A stretch of DNA of 13,274 bases from Goniomonas avonlea (GCA_003573635.1 QUTJ01031600.1:1-13274), one strand, 5' to 3'. Shown: positions 1 through 8,816, counted from the stretch's first letter. A program made the numbers and translations. Notes: generated by a model from the letters alone, not told the origin.

Positions 1-90
1 GAGAGAGAGAGAGAGAGACAGAGAGAGAGACCGAGAGAGAGGCAGAGAGGCAGAGAGACAGAGAGACAGAGAGAGAAAGAAAGGAAAGAA
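1..90. repeat. (GA)n-rich microsatellite
   Basis: Imperfect GA and GACA repeats fill the window's left edge, followed by AAGAAG and GCGAGY runs to about 150. From 150 to 540 I see no exon, only intron or intergenic DNA containing a few palindromes. Confidence 0.95.
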
Positions 91-511
91 GAAGAAGCGC
101 GAGTATCGAGCGAGCTAGCGAGTGAGCGAGAGTGAGCGTGTGTGTATGTGCGAGAGATTTGATCCATCTGACGTCATGCAATGAATCAAAGACGACGTCC
201 GTTATCCATTTGATAACATTGACTCAGTGACAGGAGTTAATAATATGCCTGCGATTTGAGCAGTGGAAAAACTAGAGTCGATGGAAGGGCCGAACAGGGA
301 CAGAGAGGAGAGAGAGAGCATGGGGGCAGGTGACCTTGCGTGCGCGGGGCGAGTGCCACGAGAAAACAGAAGTGAAGTCTACAGTTCGAGTTTGTCTCTC
401 CTCGTTACTGCTGGTGCTTCCCGAGATCTGAAGACAGAAATACCACCCACCCGCCTTCCTACGCTTTCAGCGTCTGTCAAGTTCGCTCGATGGGGGATTG
501 TTGTTATGATC

Positions 512-525
512 GGATAACGTTATCC
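512..525. other. 14-bp perfect palindrome GGATAACGTTATCC
   Basis: A self-complementary site about 35 bases into the intron after the NACHT-like exon. The same GTTATC/GATAAC half-sites occur in the other orientation, 5 bp apart, at 201-217. No protein is assigned. Confidence 0.6.
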
Positions 526-557
526 AAGGCTATGACCCAAAATCATCTCAGACTAAC

Positions 558-1159
558 CAAGTGTGGACATGTCTCGCACCTCGTTGTTGCAATGAGATGC
601 ACCGGCCAGGAGCCTGCCAAAATACGAGTGACCAGAGCTCGAAACAGTCCTGACTCGTCACGGCGCTCTTGTTCAAACGCTGCAGTACCCATTGCCGTTC
701 GGTCGGAGGGTCCTCCTCTTCCAACTGGAGAGCTAGAATGTGTGGGCTGCTCTCTACGCTTAAGGCCGCTGCTCCATAGGCTCTGTCGCTCCCTCGTTGA
801 CTCTACCAGCGGCGCGGCTTTCTCATCCGGTTCGCCTTCGTCTGCCGCTCCAGTCCCATCGAACAGCAGCACCAGCGGTGTGTGCCCAGCCGCAACAACC
901 TCACCAACAGCTTTGATCACGGCTGCCACACAGTCTTCAGGCACTTCAGTCCGGCATTGCCCGGTCTGACGTGTTTCAGAGCGCACGCCGCTCGCAGCTG
1001 CAGCGATGAGTCGAGAGAAAGACCACAATCCCTGCTCCTCATGAACGCCGGGCGCACAGAAGTACGGCAGGCAGTGAACGTAAGGCAACAGCTGCCGAGC
1101 TGACACAGCCAAGTGGCTGAGCGCTGTGCTCCGTCCACTTCCAGGCGAACCTACAAACA
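558..1159 (-). CDS. NACHT/STAND-like P-loop ATPase exon
   Basis: 602 bases, the longest exon. Walker A reads GSPGSGRST: Arg stands where Lys is normal. Then come HLAVSARQLLPYV and PYFCAPG, where TEP1/NPHP3 proteins have a strand after the P-loop helix. A Walker-B-like strand TPLVLLFDGTGAADEG is next, then a long Ser/Glu/Arg-rich insertion and a strand WPVHLIATTR suited to a sensor position. It ends in phase 0 at TTG|GTTAGT. The upstream border (GCTTGAG) has a weak pyrimidine tract; TTGTAG three codons on is an alternative but would remove the strand. Confidence 0.65.
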
Positions 1160-4100
1160 CTCAAGCTTCAGCAGGCAAAGCGCTACACTGTTCGAGACAA
1201 GACTTTAATTTAGTTTTTGTTGCTAGAACGCATTTCTACTCCATGCTCGAGACCCAAGTTTCTCTTCTGATTTCGAATCGAACTCTTCCCGCCACGTACG
1301 CAACACAGACACTCAGACACAGGCGCAGATTCGCTGCAAAGAGAGGGAGCAAAAAAGGGATACACAGAAGGGGGGCGAGGGCGCGAGACTACTTTGCGGA
1401 CACGTGCCAGAGAGCCGACCCGCACACCTACGATCCAGGTCACGGCCGGCTCAGGGGTCGGCCGAGCGAGCCACCGTTGTAAGCGCAGTTCGAGGATGGA
1501 GGCAGTTGAAGTTGGCTCTCCAGCGTTGGCGAAGCCGTCCAGAATACTGTCCTGGTTCCAGGCCTGCTGAAGAACCGGTGGGGGTGGGGGCGCGGCCAGC
1601 GGGTACTGGACTGGTGCGACGGACTCGACCCAGTGGGACACTGTTGGGGCATATCACTGTGTAGTTGATAGCGACGCCAGGCACAAGCACCGCCCGCGCT
1701 CATGATGGAAACGGGGGTGAGGGACAGAGTGCTATGGGGAGGGGGGCTTCGGGGGACTGGGGGGTAGAGAAGGGGAAGGGCTGTGAAGAACAGAAGGGGG
1801 AGGAGTCAGTTTCAGACCAACCACGATCTCCAGGACCTCTAACCTATCTGCCAGAGACCAGCAGTGACCTGCAGCCAGACCTCTCACTCTCGCTTTCCCC
1901 TCACCTTTTCTCCCTCTCCCTCTAGTTTCTTCACCTGACCAGCAGACCCGCAGTTAGACCCTCTCCATGCTCTTTCCTCACATTCTCTCTCTTTCCCTCT
2001 TCCCGTCTTCCTCGATCAACCTGCAGTCTGGCAAACTTTGTCCGACTCCCTTCCCACCCCTTCCGTCCTTTGCTGCAATCAAACCGTCTCCCTTCCTCTC
2101 TTCCTTTATTCACTGACCAGCAGTGAAGACCTGTCGCCCGAGCGAGCTCAGCCCAGAGGACACATCCTTTCCCTGAATCTGATCCTGCAACCACCGCTGC
2201 GCATCCTCGTGGTCTCGGACTTTCTGGCCATCGGCGCCGTCTGACACGGGTGACGCATTTCCGACTGCATCTTGGTGTTGCTGGGGGGGGTCTGTTGCAG
2301 CGAAAGAGAAGAACACTTTTTGTCCGGGTCGGTGGATGCGGCAGTGGTCGCGCACCTGCTCGGCGCTTAGAGACAGAGACAGTCGGGACGGAGACAGGCA
2401 CAAACAGAGACAGAGCCTGAGAGGCAACGATGAAGGCAGAAGCAAGGACAGAGGCACGGCGAGCAGAGACCAAAGACGCAGCCCGAGATGGACAGACAGA
2501 GCGGAGAGAGAGACCAAGACAGAGAGAGTGACAGAGTCAAAGACAGGGTTGAAGAGAGATCGGGTTGCGGTCCTTCTCTCCCTCCCCACCTCTTTGCCCC
2601 AACGAACGCATACCTTCCGGAGGACAACTGATAGCGAAGAGTCTTGATCCCTCGTAGTTGCGTCATTCTGTTCCTGTCAGCAAACGTCAATGAACATTCT
2701 GACTGGTCTGACAAGAAGTCCAGGATTGCTTTGGTTTTGATATTTCAGATCGGTACCGGCAGAGATCGGGAAGGGCTTCCTAGTGTCTGGCGAGCCGCTT
2801 CCCTCTCCATAGTGCTTCATTCCTCGCTTCAGGTGGCCACCTGTTTGTATTGTTTTCTCTCACAGCTGTGGATCCCAGGCCTATTGCCTGTCGATAACCC
2901 AATCTAATTTTTCCGCTTCACCATTAGACCCAGCGAAATATTGTCTCGAATAAATACTGCCGCACTTCTATTGCCCAATAAATCTGATGAACCCGCTTCA
3001 TCCAAAGACCAGTAGACCTACCGCAGCATCGTCTCGAACAAACACTGCAGCACAGCGTGCCCCATCTGCAGGCTGTGACCGCAGAAAAGTATCTGCCAGG
3101 ACGAGAGCCGTTGCGTCACAGGCTAACCACGAATCATCCATAATCCAAGGCCAGCCGTGACGAGAAGACTCCTCACGAAGCGCGCGCTCGTGGCCCAAGT
3201 TTTCCTGGTGCTCGGCGCTGTCCAAAGGGCGTTGGGGAGGGAGGAGGTACGAAGGGGCACACAGCGCCACCGTCATGGTCGGCGTGTGCTGTGCTGTTCC
3301 TGGAACGGCTTGCTGCGGCTGCGGAGGAGGTGTGAACCGGGTGAGGAGTTGCTTGGGGGAGGTGTCAGCTGGGTGTGGCCAATTACAGTATACAGCAAGG
3401 TGGGGCGGCACGTGCGAACGGGAGTGCTGACACGGAGGCATCTAAATATATTGGGCTGATCCAGGCGGCAGCTCCTGGTCCTTGTGTTGTCCAATCTGTT
3501 ACCCTGACCTCGGAAGCTTCAGAACCGCTGGCACCTTCGACCTGGCTCATGAACAATCTCCTACGGTTGAATCCCGAGCTTCATGTGGTGTGTTGTGGCG
3601 GGAAGGTCCCTCCTTAATTGACCATGTATTGGTATCTGAAACCAAGTACGCACCAGGAACCGTCAGAACCTGTTGGGATTCGCAGGGACTCACCAGAAAA
3701 TTTATGTCTCTCCGGCAAGCAGCGGCAGACAGCGCAGTTTCCAAGGTACGGCAGGCCTTCTTGGGGCGCCCGTGACCAATTTCTCTGCAAGGTTAGCTCA
3801 AATTGAGTGTTGCGTGTTGCGTGTTGCGTGTTGCGGGTGCGTGTCCTCGCATCGTTTGTGCAGATGCACTTTGAAGTGCATCCACATGTGAATGTATTCC
3901 AAAGTGATGTAATTGAGCAAAGCGGGTTCCTAGAATCAGAGGTCGCTTTGGCGCTCACTACTTGCAACATCTGAGCGACGAAATTCAATACCTGTCATCC
4001 GTCCAACTCAGATCCAGCCCTCGTGTTGCAAAATGACAACGGAGAGCAGGCAGAACCTGATCATGGAGCAAGGTTGCCTCTTGCTCGAGTTGTCCAGAGC

Positions 4101-5877
4101 TTGCGCTGATGTTTATTCGGAGTTGGGATGTCCCAGAGGCAGGTGGCTTCCGAGGTGGCTTCCGGAGCGTGTATGCCATATGGGCGGCGTACTTCAGGAG
4201 GCGAGAGCTAGTGACAGCGCTGCCATGCGGTGAGACTTCGCGCATTCTCGACCATCACCGCCTTCGTCCTCCACCTCCATTCCAACACTCTACCAGAGAT
4301 CGACTCCTGCTTGGACTCTTTTTCTCGACTACACCAACGGTCATTTATCTTCCCCGCCACCTCCATCTCATGCCGTGTCCTGTTTGTAACAACCACACCA
4401 ACGGGTATGTATCTGCCCGATTAGCTGCCCAGCGCATATGGGCTCGAGCCTGCCACTTCGACCCTAACGATGAAACGCAGCCTAGTGACTCGTGTTGGGG
4501 GGGCATACACATGTGTGTGCGGCGTCAGGACTGCTGCTCTCACGGTCGTCAAGAATGCTGCACAGCCTTGGATCAGGGTGTAGGGGGAGTTTGTGGAATG
4601 AAAGAGGGTCTCGGGGTGTTACCGCGTGAAACATTCGACTGAGCAAAGCATGACGTGAAACATCTCTACTGCGCATCAGAAAACATCTCGTGTAGTTGTG
4701 AAACATTTCGCCTCACCTGTCCCGCCCCCTCCAAGCTTGAAGTAGTCGCAGCGCGGCGGCTTCAGCCCCACCTTCACTGCACTGCCCAAACTTCACCACA
4801 AACCGCTTCACTCCCACGCCGCACTCGGGCACTAATTGAGCCGACTCAAGACGTGCAACCGCAATGATATCAGAGACCAAGACGGTGCTGAAGACACGGC
4901 GGGTATCGCTCCCGCACCGCTCCTCCTCCGTCTCGTCGTCCGGGGGGCGACCGAGGACATCTTCAAAGGGGCCGGGTGGCTCGGGAGCGCCGTCGGGAAC
5001 CAGGTCGGCTGCACTCAAGCTGGCGATTGCCGAGTGAGAGTTGACAGCGACAAGGAATGTCAAGCAACGAATGGTGTCAGAAGTGAGCGCGGTATCACCG
5101 ACACGCAATACAATCAAAGAAGACAACTCCAGTCACAGGTGCTCGATCAAAGTGGCACGCACATGCACGCTCCAGGAACCATCAGCCAGACATCGACGTA
5201 CACAGGCGGCCCAACTTCCTCCAGAGACATAAGATTCAGGTGTGACAGGGACGCTTGGCCCCCTCCGTGAAGCCTGCTACTGACGTCCTGTGCTTGCCGG
5301 CACAGCATCTTCACAACCTGCGTTACGTCAGGTTCATGTCTTCGTAGACAGAAACAGGCACGAGTGGCTGTCTCCTGCGGAGCCTCTCGCAGATCAACGC
5401 TCTCTGTTGTCTTTCGCACCCCCCTCCTCTTCCCCACCCTCCTCTCCTCTCCTTCCTCCCTCCTCCTGCCCTCACACCCTTCCCTCTTCCCCTCTCAGAT
5501 GGTCGGTTGGTGCCGTGGTACAAGTGGTTGGACGTGCTGCTGCTCCTTCAGCCCCCCACCCTCTCCTCTAGGGTGTTCGGAGCGCAGGACAACATACGCT
5601 TGTTGATCCCTCTTTGCACAGGAGGGGAATTCACTGCGGAGGAGGAAGGGCTTGAAAATCTGTTTTGGAAGAAACTCACAGCGGCAGAAGGAGGTTGGGG
5701 ATTTCCTTTGGAAGAAAATGCGGAGGTGGGGGGCTTGAGGATCATTGTGGAGGGAGGGGGTTTGAGGATTTGTTTTGGAAGAAACTCACAGTGGCGGCAG
5801 GGGGGGCTTGCGCATCCGTCTCGTCCGGGAGTACCTGGTTTGCAGTCAAAATTCTTCCAGTTCCGCTTAAGAAAGAG
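558..5877 (-). CDS. TEP1/nephrocystin-3-like STAND NTPase gene (DUF4062-like plus NACHT-like), partial
   Basis: Exons proposed at 5877-5835, 5317-5163, 5019-4717, 4219-3992, 3784-3694, about 3318-3022, 2355-2118, 1640-1428 and 1159-558; all joins agree in phase. The region from 4219 to 3022 follows the order of DUF4062, a module found before NACHT ATPases in telomerase-associated protein TEP1 and nephrocystin-3. The last two exons give a P-loop preceded by a beta strand, a Walker-B-like LVLLFDG and a later VHLIATTR strand. Such proteins are ATP-driven scaffolds; what this one binds is unknown. Similarity is by pattern only and diverged. The gene continues left of the window, where repeat domains would be expected. 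An upstream start may lie among the candidates at 6422-7382; alternatively translation begins at ATG 4245, just before the DUF4062-like part. Confidence 0.55.
1428..1640 (-). CDS. Exon leading into the P-loop
   Basis: After GCCCCAACAG it reads SHWVESVAPVQYPLAAPPPP, then WNQDSILDGFANAGEPTS, LELRLQRWLARPTPEP and AVTWIV. The helix followed by a hydrophobic strand is the usual approach to a NACHT Walker A. It ends in phase 1 at TAG|GTGTGC and joins directly to VFVGSPGSG. Confidence 0.55.
1854..2135 (-). repeat. Degenerate array of exon-end/donor copies with purine-rich spacers
   Basis: The plus-strand motif CTGACCAGCAG at the exon donor (2113-2123) recurs at 1935-1945, and as GAGACCAGCAGTGACCTG at 1854-1871. 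A weaker copy with CTGCAG lies near 2011-2026. Units are spaced about 80-100 bp. Their spacers are GA-rich on the minus strand. Confidence 0.65.
2118..2355 (-). CDS. Linker exon between DUF4062-like and NACHT-like parts
   Basis: From CGCCGAGCAG it reads VRDHCRIHRPGQKVFFSFAA, then DAQRWLQDQIQGKDVSSGLS, ending in phase 1 at CTG|GTCAGT. Phases match 3022 and 1640. A C8 run ending in CAG lies inside it (2284-2293), so a 36-nt in-frame intron cannot be excluded. Confidence 0.5.
2880..2995 (-). repeat. Intronic copy of the 3022 exon end
   Basis: The minus-strand stretch with GTATTTATTCGAGACAA repeats GTGTTTGTTCGAGACGA of the exon, offset 88 bp. Similarity spans the exon end (AAVFIRDN against AAVFVRDD), the donor position (CTGGGTCTA against GTAGGTCTA) and the start of the intron (TGAAGCGG, GGCAATAG). 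The donor in this copy is lost. Confidence 0.75.
3022..3318 (-). CDS. DUF4062-like exon 3
   Basis: Start taken after CCTCCTCCGCAG in phase 0; alternatives exist nearby. It reads MTVALCAPSYLLPP, a helix EHQENLGHERALREESSRHG, then WLACDATALVLADTF and CAAVFVRDDAA. The order strand, small-residue turn with Tyr and Pro, Trp-Leu, Thr-containing helix and a VFVRD strand parallels the end of DUF4062. It ends in phase 0 at a GTAGGT donor. Confidence 0.6.
3694..3784 (-). CDS. DUF4062-like exon 2
   Basis: A fine acceptor, GAGCTAACCTTGCAG, and a strong GTGAGT donor border 91 bases. It completes Arg and reads EIGHGRPKKACRTLETALSA, then CRRDINFL. DUF4062 has the same helix here, starting a few residues after the Asp-containing strand. 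Phases match both neighbours. Confidence 0.65.
3992..4245 (-). CDS. DUF4062-like exon 1 (or N-terminal exon)
   Basis: Reads LRINISASSGQLEQEATLLH, then DQVLPALRCHFATRGLDL and SWTDDR, ending in phase 2 at CAG|GTATTG. This matches the DUF4062 opening: strand, Ser-rich turn, Glu-rich helix, P-x-L-R, strand with Asp. If spliced to 4717, the exon starts at 4219 after GCATGGCAG; if it is the first exon, ATG at 4245 or 4176 could start it. A 12-bp direct repeat encodes the doubled RKPP. Confidence 0.6.
4717..5019 (-). CDS. Exon of the STAND-like gene, possible end of a vWA-like fold
   Basis: 303 bases ending at a strong CAG|GTGAGG donor. The first part is acidic and disordered (GRPPDDETEEERCGSDTRR). 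The second has strands VFSTVLVSDIIA and GVGVKRFVVKFG and a helix AEAAALRLLQAWRGRD. The VLVSDI and KRFVV strands could be the end of a von Willebrand A-like domain, such as the TROVE region of TEP1, but this is only a guess from strand pattern. Confidence 0.6.
5163..5317 (-). CDS. Exon of the STAND-like gene, unknown domain
   Basis: Between CTGACGTAACGCAG and a GTGCGT donor. It reads VVKMLCRQAQDVSSRLHGGG, then SHLNLMSLEEVGPPVYVDVW and LMVPGA. Phase 0 at the start and 2 at the end. It joins to 5019 by completing an Ile codon. Ordinary amino-acid composition supports coding; the domain is not recognised. Confidence 0.6.
5648..5805 (-). repeat. Tandem array of donor-like GTGAGTTTCTTCC units
   Basis: On the minus strand, units of the form CTGCCGC.CTGTGAGTTTCTTC followed by CAAAACA recur, with two full copies (about 5765-5805 and 5655-5695) and shorter degenerate ones between. 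Each full copy carries a perfect GTGAGT. The array starts about 30 bases downstream of the proposed donor at 5834 and lies inside the intron. Confidence 0.75.
5835..5877 (-). CDS. Short exon upstream of the 5317 exon
   Basis: 43 bases after a CTTGACTAATTC branch-like motif and a TTAGTCCAG acceptor. It completes a Cys codon and reads SFLSGTGRILTANQ to CAG|GTACTC in phase 0, which matches the next exon. It is small, so it rests on phase and splice motifs alone. In another frame the DNA stays open down to 5548 through the repeat array. Confidence 0.4.
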
Positions 5878-6421
5878 CTGGACTAAGCCTCGAATTAGTC
5901 AAGAAGGTTGTCGAGACAAAGAACACTCGCTTTCCTACTTTGGAATTCAAGCAAGCAACTTTCTCGCCTAAAATGTGCCTACTTTTCGATTCAACAAGGA
6001 ACTTTCTCGCCTTTAACCCCATTTTATATGATGACATGTCAAATTGTGGCACACAGGAGAGGCCTTTGTGTTCTTTATCCTACATCGGTGGGAAAGTCGA
6101 AGGCAAGTTGTGTCTCACCTCGATTGTGACCAAGTGTCCCGATCGACTGGCCTCACCGAAGCGAAATCGCCAGCGTGGCAGCTGCACGGAGGCTGCACAG
6201 CGTTGGGGAACGTCCAGTTTCAGATACGCAACAGCGTCGCTTGTCTGTGCATGAGTGAGTGCGCGTTGTGGGGGATGCGCGGGTGCGTCTTGTGAGCACC
6301 GGTGTGGGTGGGTTTGTTCCTGCTGGTCTTACGACCTGATGCGTGTGCCATCTTTTTGGTGTGTGCGCGTGTGTGTTGCCTGATGGGTGTCATATCTGGC
6401 ACATGAGCGATCTGAACGCAC

Positions 6422-6536
6422 CATGCGTTCAAACCGAAACACCCAAAGGATTTCTCACGATCTTTCATCGATAAAGACACACCGAGCGGCCGAAGCGAAG
6501 CAGCGCCCAGGATGAAGTCGGGGGATGCGACGTCAC
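6422..6536 (-). CDS. Exon candidate, unknown protein
   Basis: From GTTTGTTTGCTCAG it reads DVASPDFILGAASLRPLGVS, then MKDREKSFGCFGLNAW, ending two bases into a codon at a GTGCGT donor. This end phase fits the short exon at 5877, where TG plus C makes Cys. It is unrecognised. Confidence 0.45.
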
Positions 6537-6631
6537 CTGAGCAAACAAACCCGCTGTGCGAAACGCATGCGCGGCTGTGGTGTAGTCTCAGGGTGAACTG
6601 CGTGTGGGGCTGTCTGATCAGGTGAGCGCAC

Positions 6632-6735
6632 GTTGCGCAGGTCATGGATCTGTTCAATGTTGGTCGAAGCGAGACCTGAACGACAGATCCACTGGGCATG
6701 GCTCTGGGAAAGTCCCAGGGCGTGACTGAAAGCGA
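6632..6735 (-). CDS. Exon candidate, unknown protein
   Basis: A 52-nt intron separates it from the preceding candidate, in matching phase. It reads AFSHALGLSQSHAQWICRSG, then ASTNIEQIHDLRN, to a GTGCGC donor. Ending instead at TTCAG|GTCTCG (6676) gives the phase needed by the next candidate at 6536. The acceptor lies in a duplicated GACTGAAAGC motif. Confidence 0.4.
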
Positions 6736-6787
6736 CTGAAAGCGATGCGATCTGTTGCAGTGTCCTAAGCAATCGACCCAGCCGCAC

Positions 6788-6875
6788 CTGGAGAGACCTC
6801 GGTTGGGCGCTGTCCGGCAAGGATGCGATCAAGCTTGCCGAGGAGACGGAGTTTACTCTCCGAGGTCTGCACACG
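6788..6875 (-). CDS. Exon candidate, unknown protein
   Basis: From the acceptor GTGACAGTTAG it reads RVQTSESKLRLLGKLDRILA, then GQRPTEVSP, ending in phase 1 at CAG|GTGCGG. An alternative start at 6866 follows GTGTGCAG. Start phase 0 fits the candidate at 7293. The lysine/leucine pattern is helical. Function is unknown. Confidence 0.45.
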
Positions 6876-6954
6876 CTAACTGTCACGGAGATTCTCCAAG
6901 GCAAAAATCAACCTCGCGCAGACACACAAGCAAACAAGATCGTGTCGGGTGGGA

Positions 6955-6955
6955 G

Positions 6956-6992
<37 letters not shown>

Positions 6993-7260
6993 GAGAGAGA
7001 TGAAGCAGACAGTCAGAGAGGGGGGTGAGTGGGCGCGAGGGGGTCAGAGGAAAAGAGAGGTGAACCCAGAGGGAGGGAGTGGAAGGGTGGAAGGGAGAGG
7101 GGGAGGGTGGAGGGACAGGGAGAGGGAGCGCGTGGGAGGGATAGATACGCAGAATTTACAGCACCGCGGTGGCCGCCTAGAGAAAGCGAGCGGAGAGACG
7201 GGGGGGGGAAGCGGGGGGGGAGAGAACCAGAAACAGGGAAAAGGAACGGAGGCAGGTGAA
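6955..7260. repeat. (GT)n(GA)n and G/A-rich simple DNA
   Basis: GT and GA runs grade into GGGA-rich sequence, with no credible exon. It forms most of the intron between the candidates at 7293 and 6875. Confidence 0.9.
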
Positions 7261-7292
7261 GAAAGACGAACGAGCTTGTTGGTGACACGTAC

Positions 7293-7382
7293 CACGTCTG
7301 GACGTGGTCTACAGGCAAAAGCAATTGCCTCCTCGCCGTCCTTTTTCTCCCAGTCTTCCAGCCCTTCAAGAAACCCGAATGC
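7293..7382 (-). CDS. Exon candidate, unknown protein
   Basis: 90 bases, phase 0 to phase 0, between GTCCGTCATCAG and a GTACGT donor of the kind used by the CCP gene. It reads AFGFLEGLEDWEKKDGEEA, then IAFACRPRPDV. The flanks are strongly simple-sequence, while this stretch has ordinary composition. No family was recognised. It may be an upstream exon of the STAND-like gene. Confidence 0.5.
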
Positions 7383-7591
7383 CTGATGACGGACCAGAGT
7401 GATGGAGAGCAATCGGAAGGGGAGAGAGTAAGGCAGGGTGAGGGAGTGTGAGGGAGGGAGGGAGGGAGGGGAGTCAGAGATCGCGAGTGGAGGGGACAGG
7501 GCCGTAAACGCCCGTGTTTGTTGGACGATGCCCTGGGCTAAGAGACGCAGCAAACACTATCGATGGGGCTGCGAGAAAATATCAGATAGTG

Positions 7592-7603
7592 CACTAGCTA
7601 GTG
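7592..7603. other. 12-bp perfect palindrome CACTAGCTAGTG
   Basis: Embedded between two copies of GATAGTG (7585-7591 and 7610-7616). It lies in non-coding DNA upstream of the exon candidate at 7382. Confidence 0.5.
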
Positions 7604-7847
7604 TTCTAAGATAGTGGGTGGTGAAGGGGTGGGGAAGGAGGTCGTGTCCAATCTATTGACCGGCGGCACCTGGGCAAGGAGAATCCGGACAGTTACTATC
7701 CCCAAGTCCTCAGCCCCGTTGGAAGCACTGCGCTTTCGGGGTTAGGCACGGGCATCGAAGTCAACTGTGTCTATGCAGGACATATGTGCCGTGTGTGGGT
7801 GGGAGCTGTCAGAAGGGGTCTCTGGGCGCGACACTACTTGAACGCAC

Positions 7848-7945
7848 CCGTGACCTGGCTGGGCGTTTGAGACTGCGAGGATTCGACCGATATCCTGCCG
7901 GAGCCGCCGTAAGGGCGCGAAGGCACCAGGGAGCCGGTTATTAAC
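7848..7945 (-). CDS. Possible exon, unknown protein
   Basis: Between ATTGCCAG and a CACGG|GTGCGT donor the frame reads NNRLPGAFAPLRRLRQDIGR, then ILAVSNAQPGH: balanced, amphipathic and free of low complexity. Its end phase (2) does not fit the next candidate at 7382, so either an exon between them was missed or the borders differ. It is unrecognised. Confidence 0.35.
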
Positions 7946-7947
7946 CT

Positions 7948-8052
7948 GGCAATTGAGAATCAGTCCCACAAGGGGGCACCACAAGTTCCTCTCTTTCTCT
8001 CTCTCTCTCACACACGTGCTTTTGCCATTTGCGGGACTGATTCTCGATTGCC
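7948..8052. repeat. Inverted repeat with CT-rich loop
   Basis: Arms of 22 nt at 7948-7969 and 8031-8052 are complementary at 20 positions (core GAGAATCAGTCCC / GGGACTGATTCTC). The loop of about 60 bases contains a CTCTCTCT tract. The left arm overlaps the acceptor of the exon candidate at 7945. A diverged single-arm copy (CCGATTCTCGGTTGTCGC) lies near 8348. Confidence 0.8.
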
Positions 8053-8816
8053 GCGTTACTTTCTCTGTGATAATTGAGCATTGGTCCGAGCCGCAAAGGG
8101 ACCACAGAGTGTGTCAGAGTGATATTTCTCTTGTGTTGTTGCTCACCGCCAATTTGCAGATACATCCGGGATAGACAACCAGCGCCTCTTTGTGCTTGGT
8201 CAAGAACTGCGAGGCGCTTGTCAGTTTGCCTGCGTCAGGCATCAAACAGCCTCTCTGCTTCGCGCATCATCCAGACAATATCCCGCCACCAGGAAGAGAA
8301 GGTAAGATACCATGCTACTGCAAAAGTACCGTAAGGTAATGCTGTAGCCGATTCTCGGTTGTCGCAACATCCTGTTTCTGCTTTCCCACCAGCCCTCGAG
8401 CGTCAGACTCGACTTCCTGCAAAGCTGGGGGTGAAGGTCAGTATTGAGTCGGTGTTGTGCTGCACCAAAAAAATGAATCATGCTGCGGTATTCCTCCTCC
8501 TCCAGCCGACGCAAGTGCAGGCGCGCCCACGCACCTCTTTTTATCATGCTTTGCGCGGCGTCAACCCCTCCAGGCCCATGCACGCAGCGAGCCAGCCACC
8601 ACAACGAGCACATCACACTTGCCACACCAACGCAATCATCATTAGAGAACAGCTTCCCCGAGAGTTGGACCAGCGGCAATGCTGTGTGAGGTGTCGCAAG
8701 CAAAAAAGTAGTATCGCCTTCTGGGTCTGCCTCTGATATCAAAGCTCTTGCCACCTAAGGACGTGCCGTTCAGTCGCTGCCCGCCAGTGTGACAGTGTGC
8801 GTGCCCTCACGCGCAC

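Noticed and set aside
543-969. Plus-strand frame of 159 codons near 490-969
   Set aside because: It is antisense to the P-loop exon, which has clear motifs; the plus translation is Ser/Thr/Ala-rich without features.
3806-3840. CRISPR-like or functional array from GTGTTGC repeats
   Set aside because: Only four tandem 7-base copies (TTGCGTG) with no spacers: a small microsatellite.
5507-5971. Plus-strand frame with repeated LFWKKLT-like units
   Set aside because: The units come from the tandem array, which lies inside a minus-strand intron. No start context or domain supports it.
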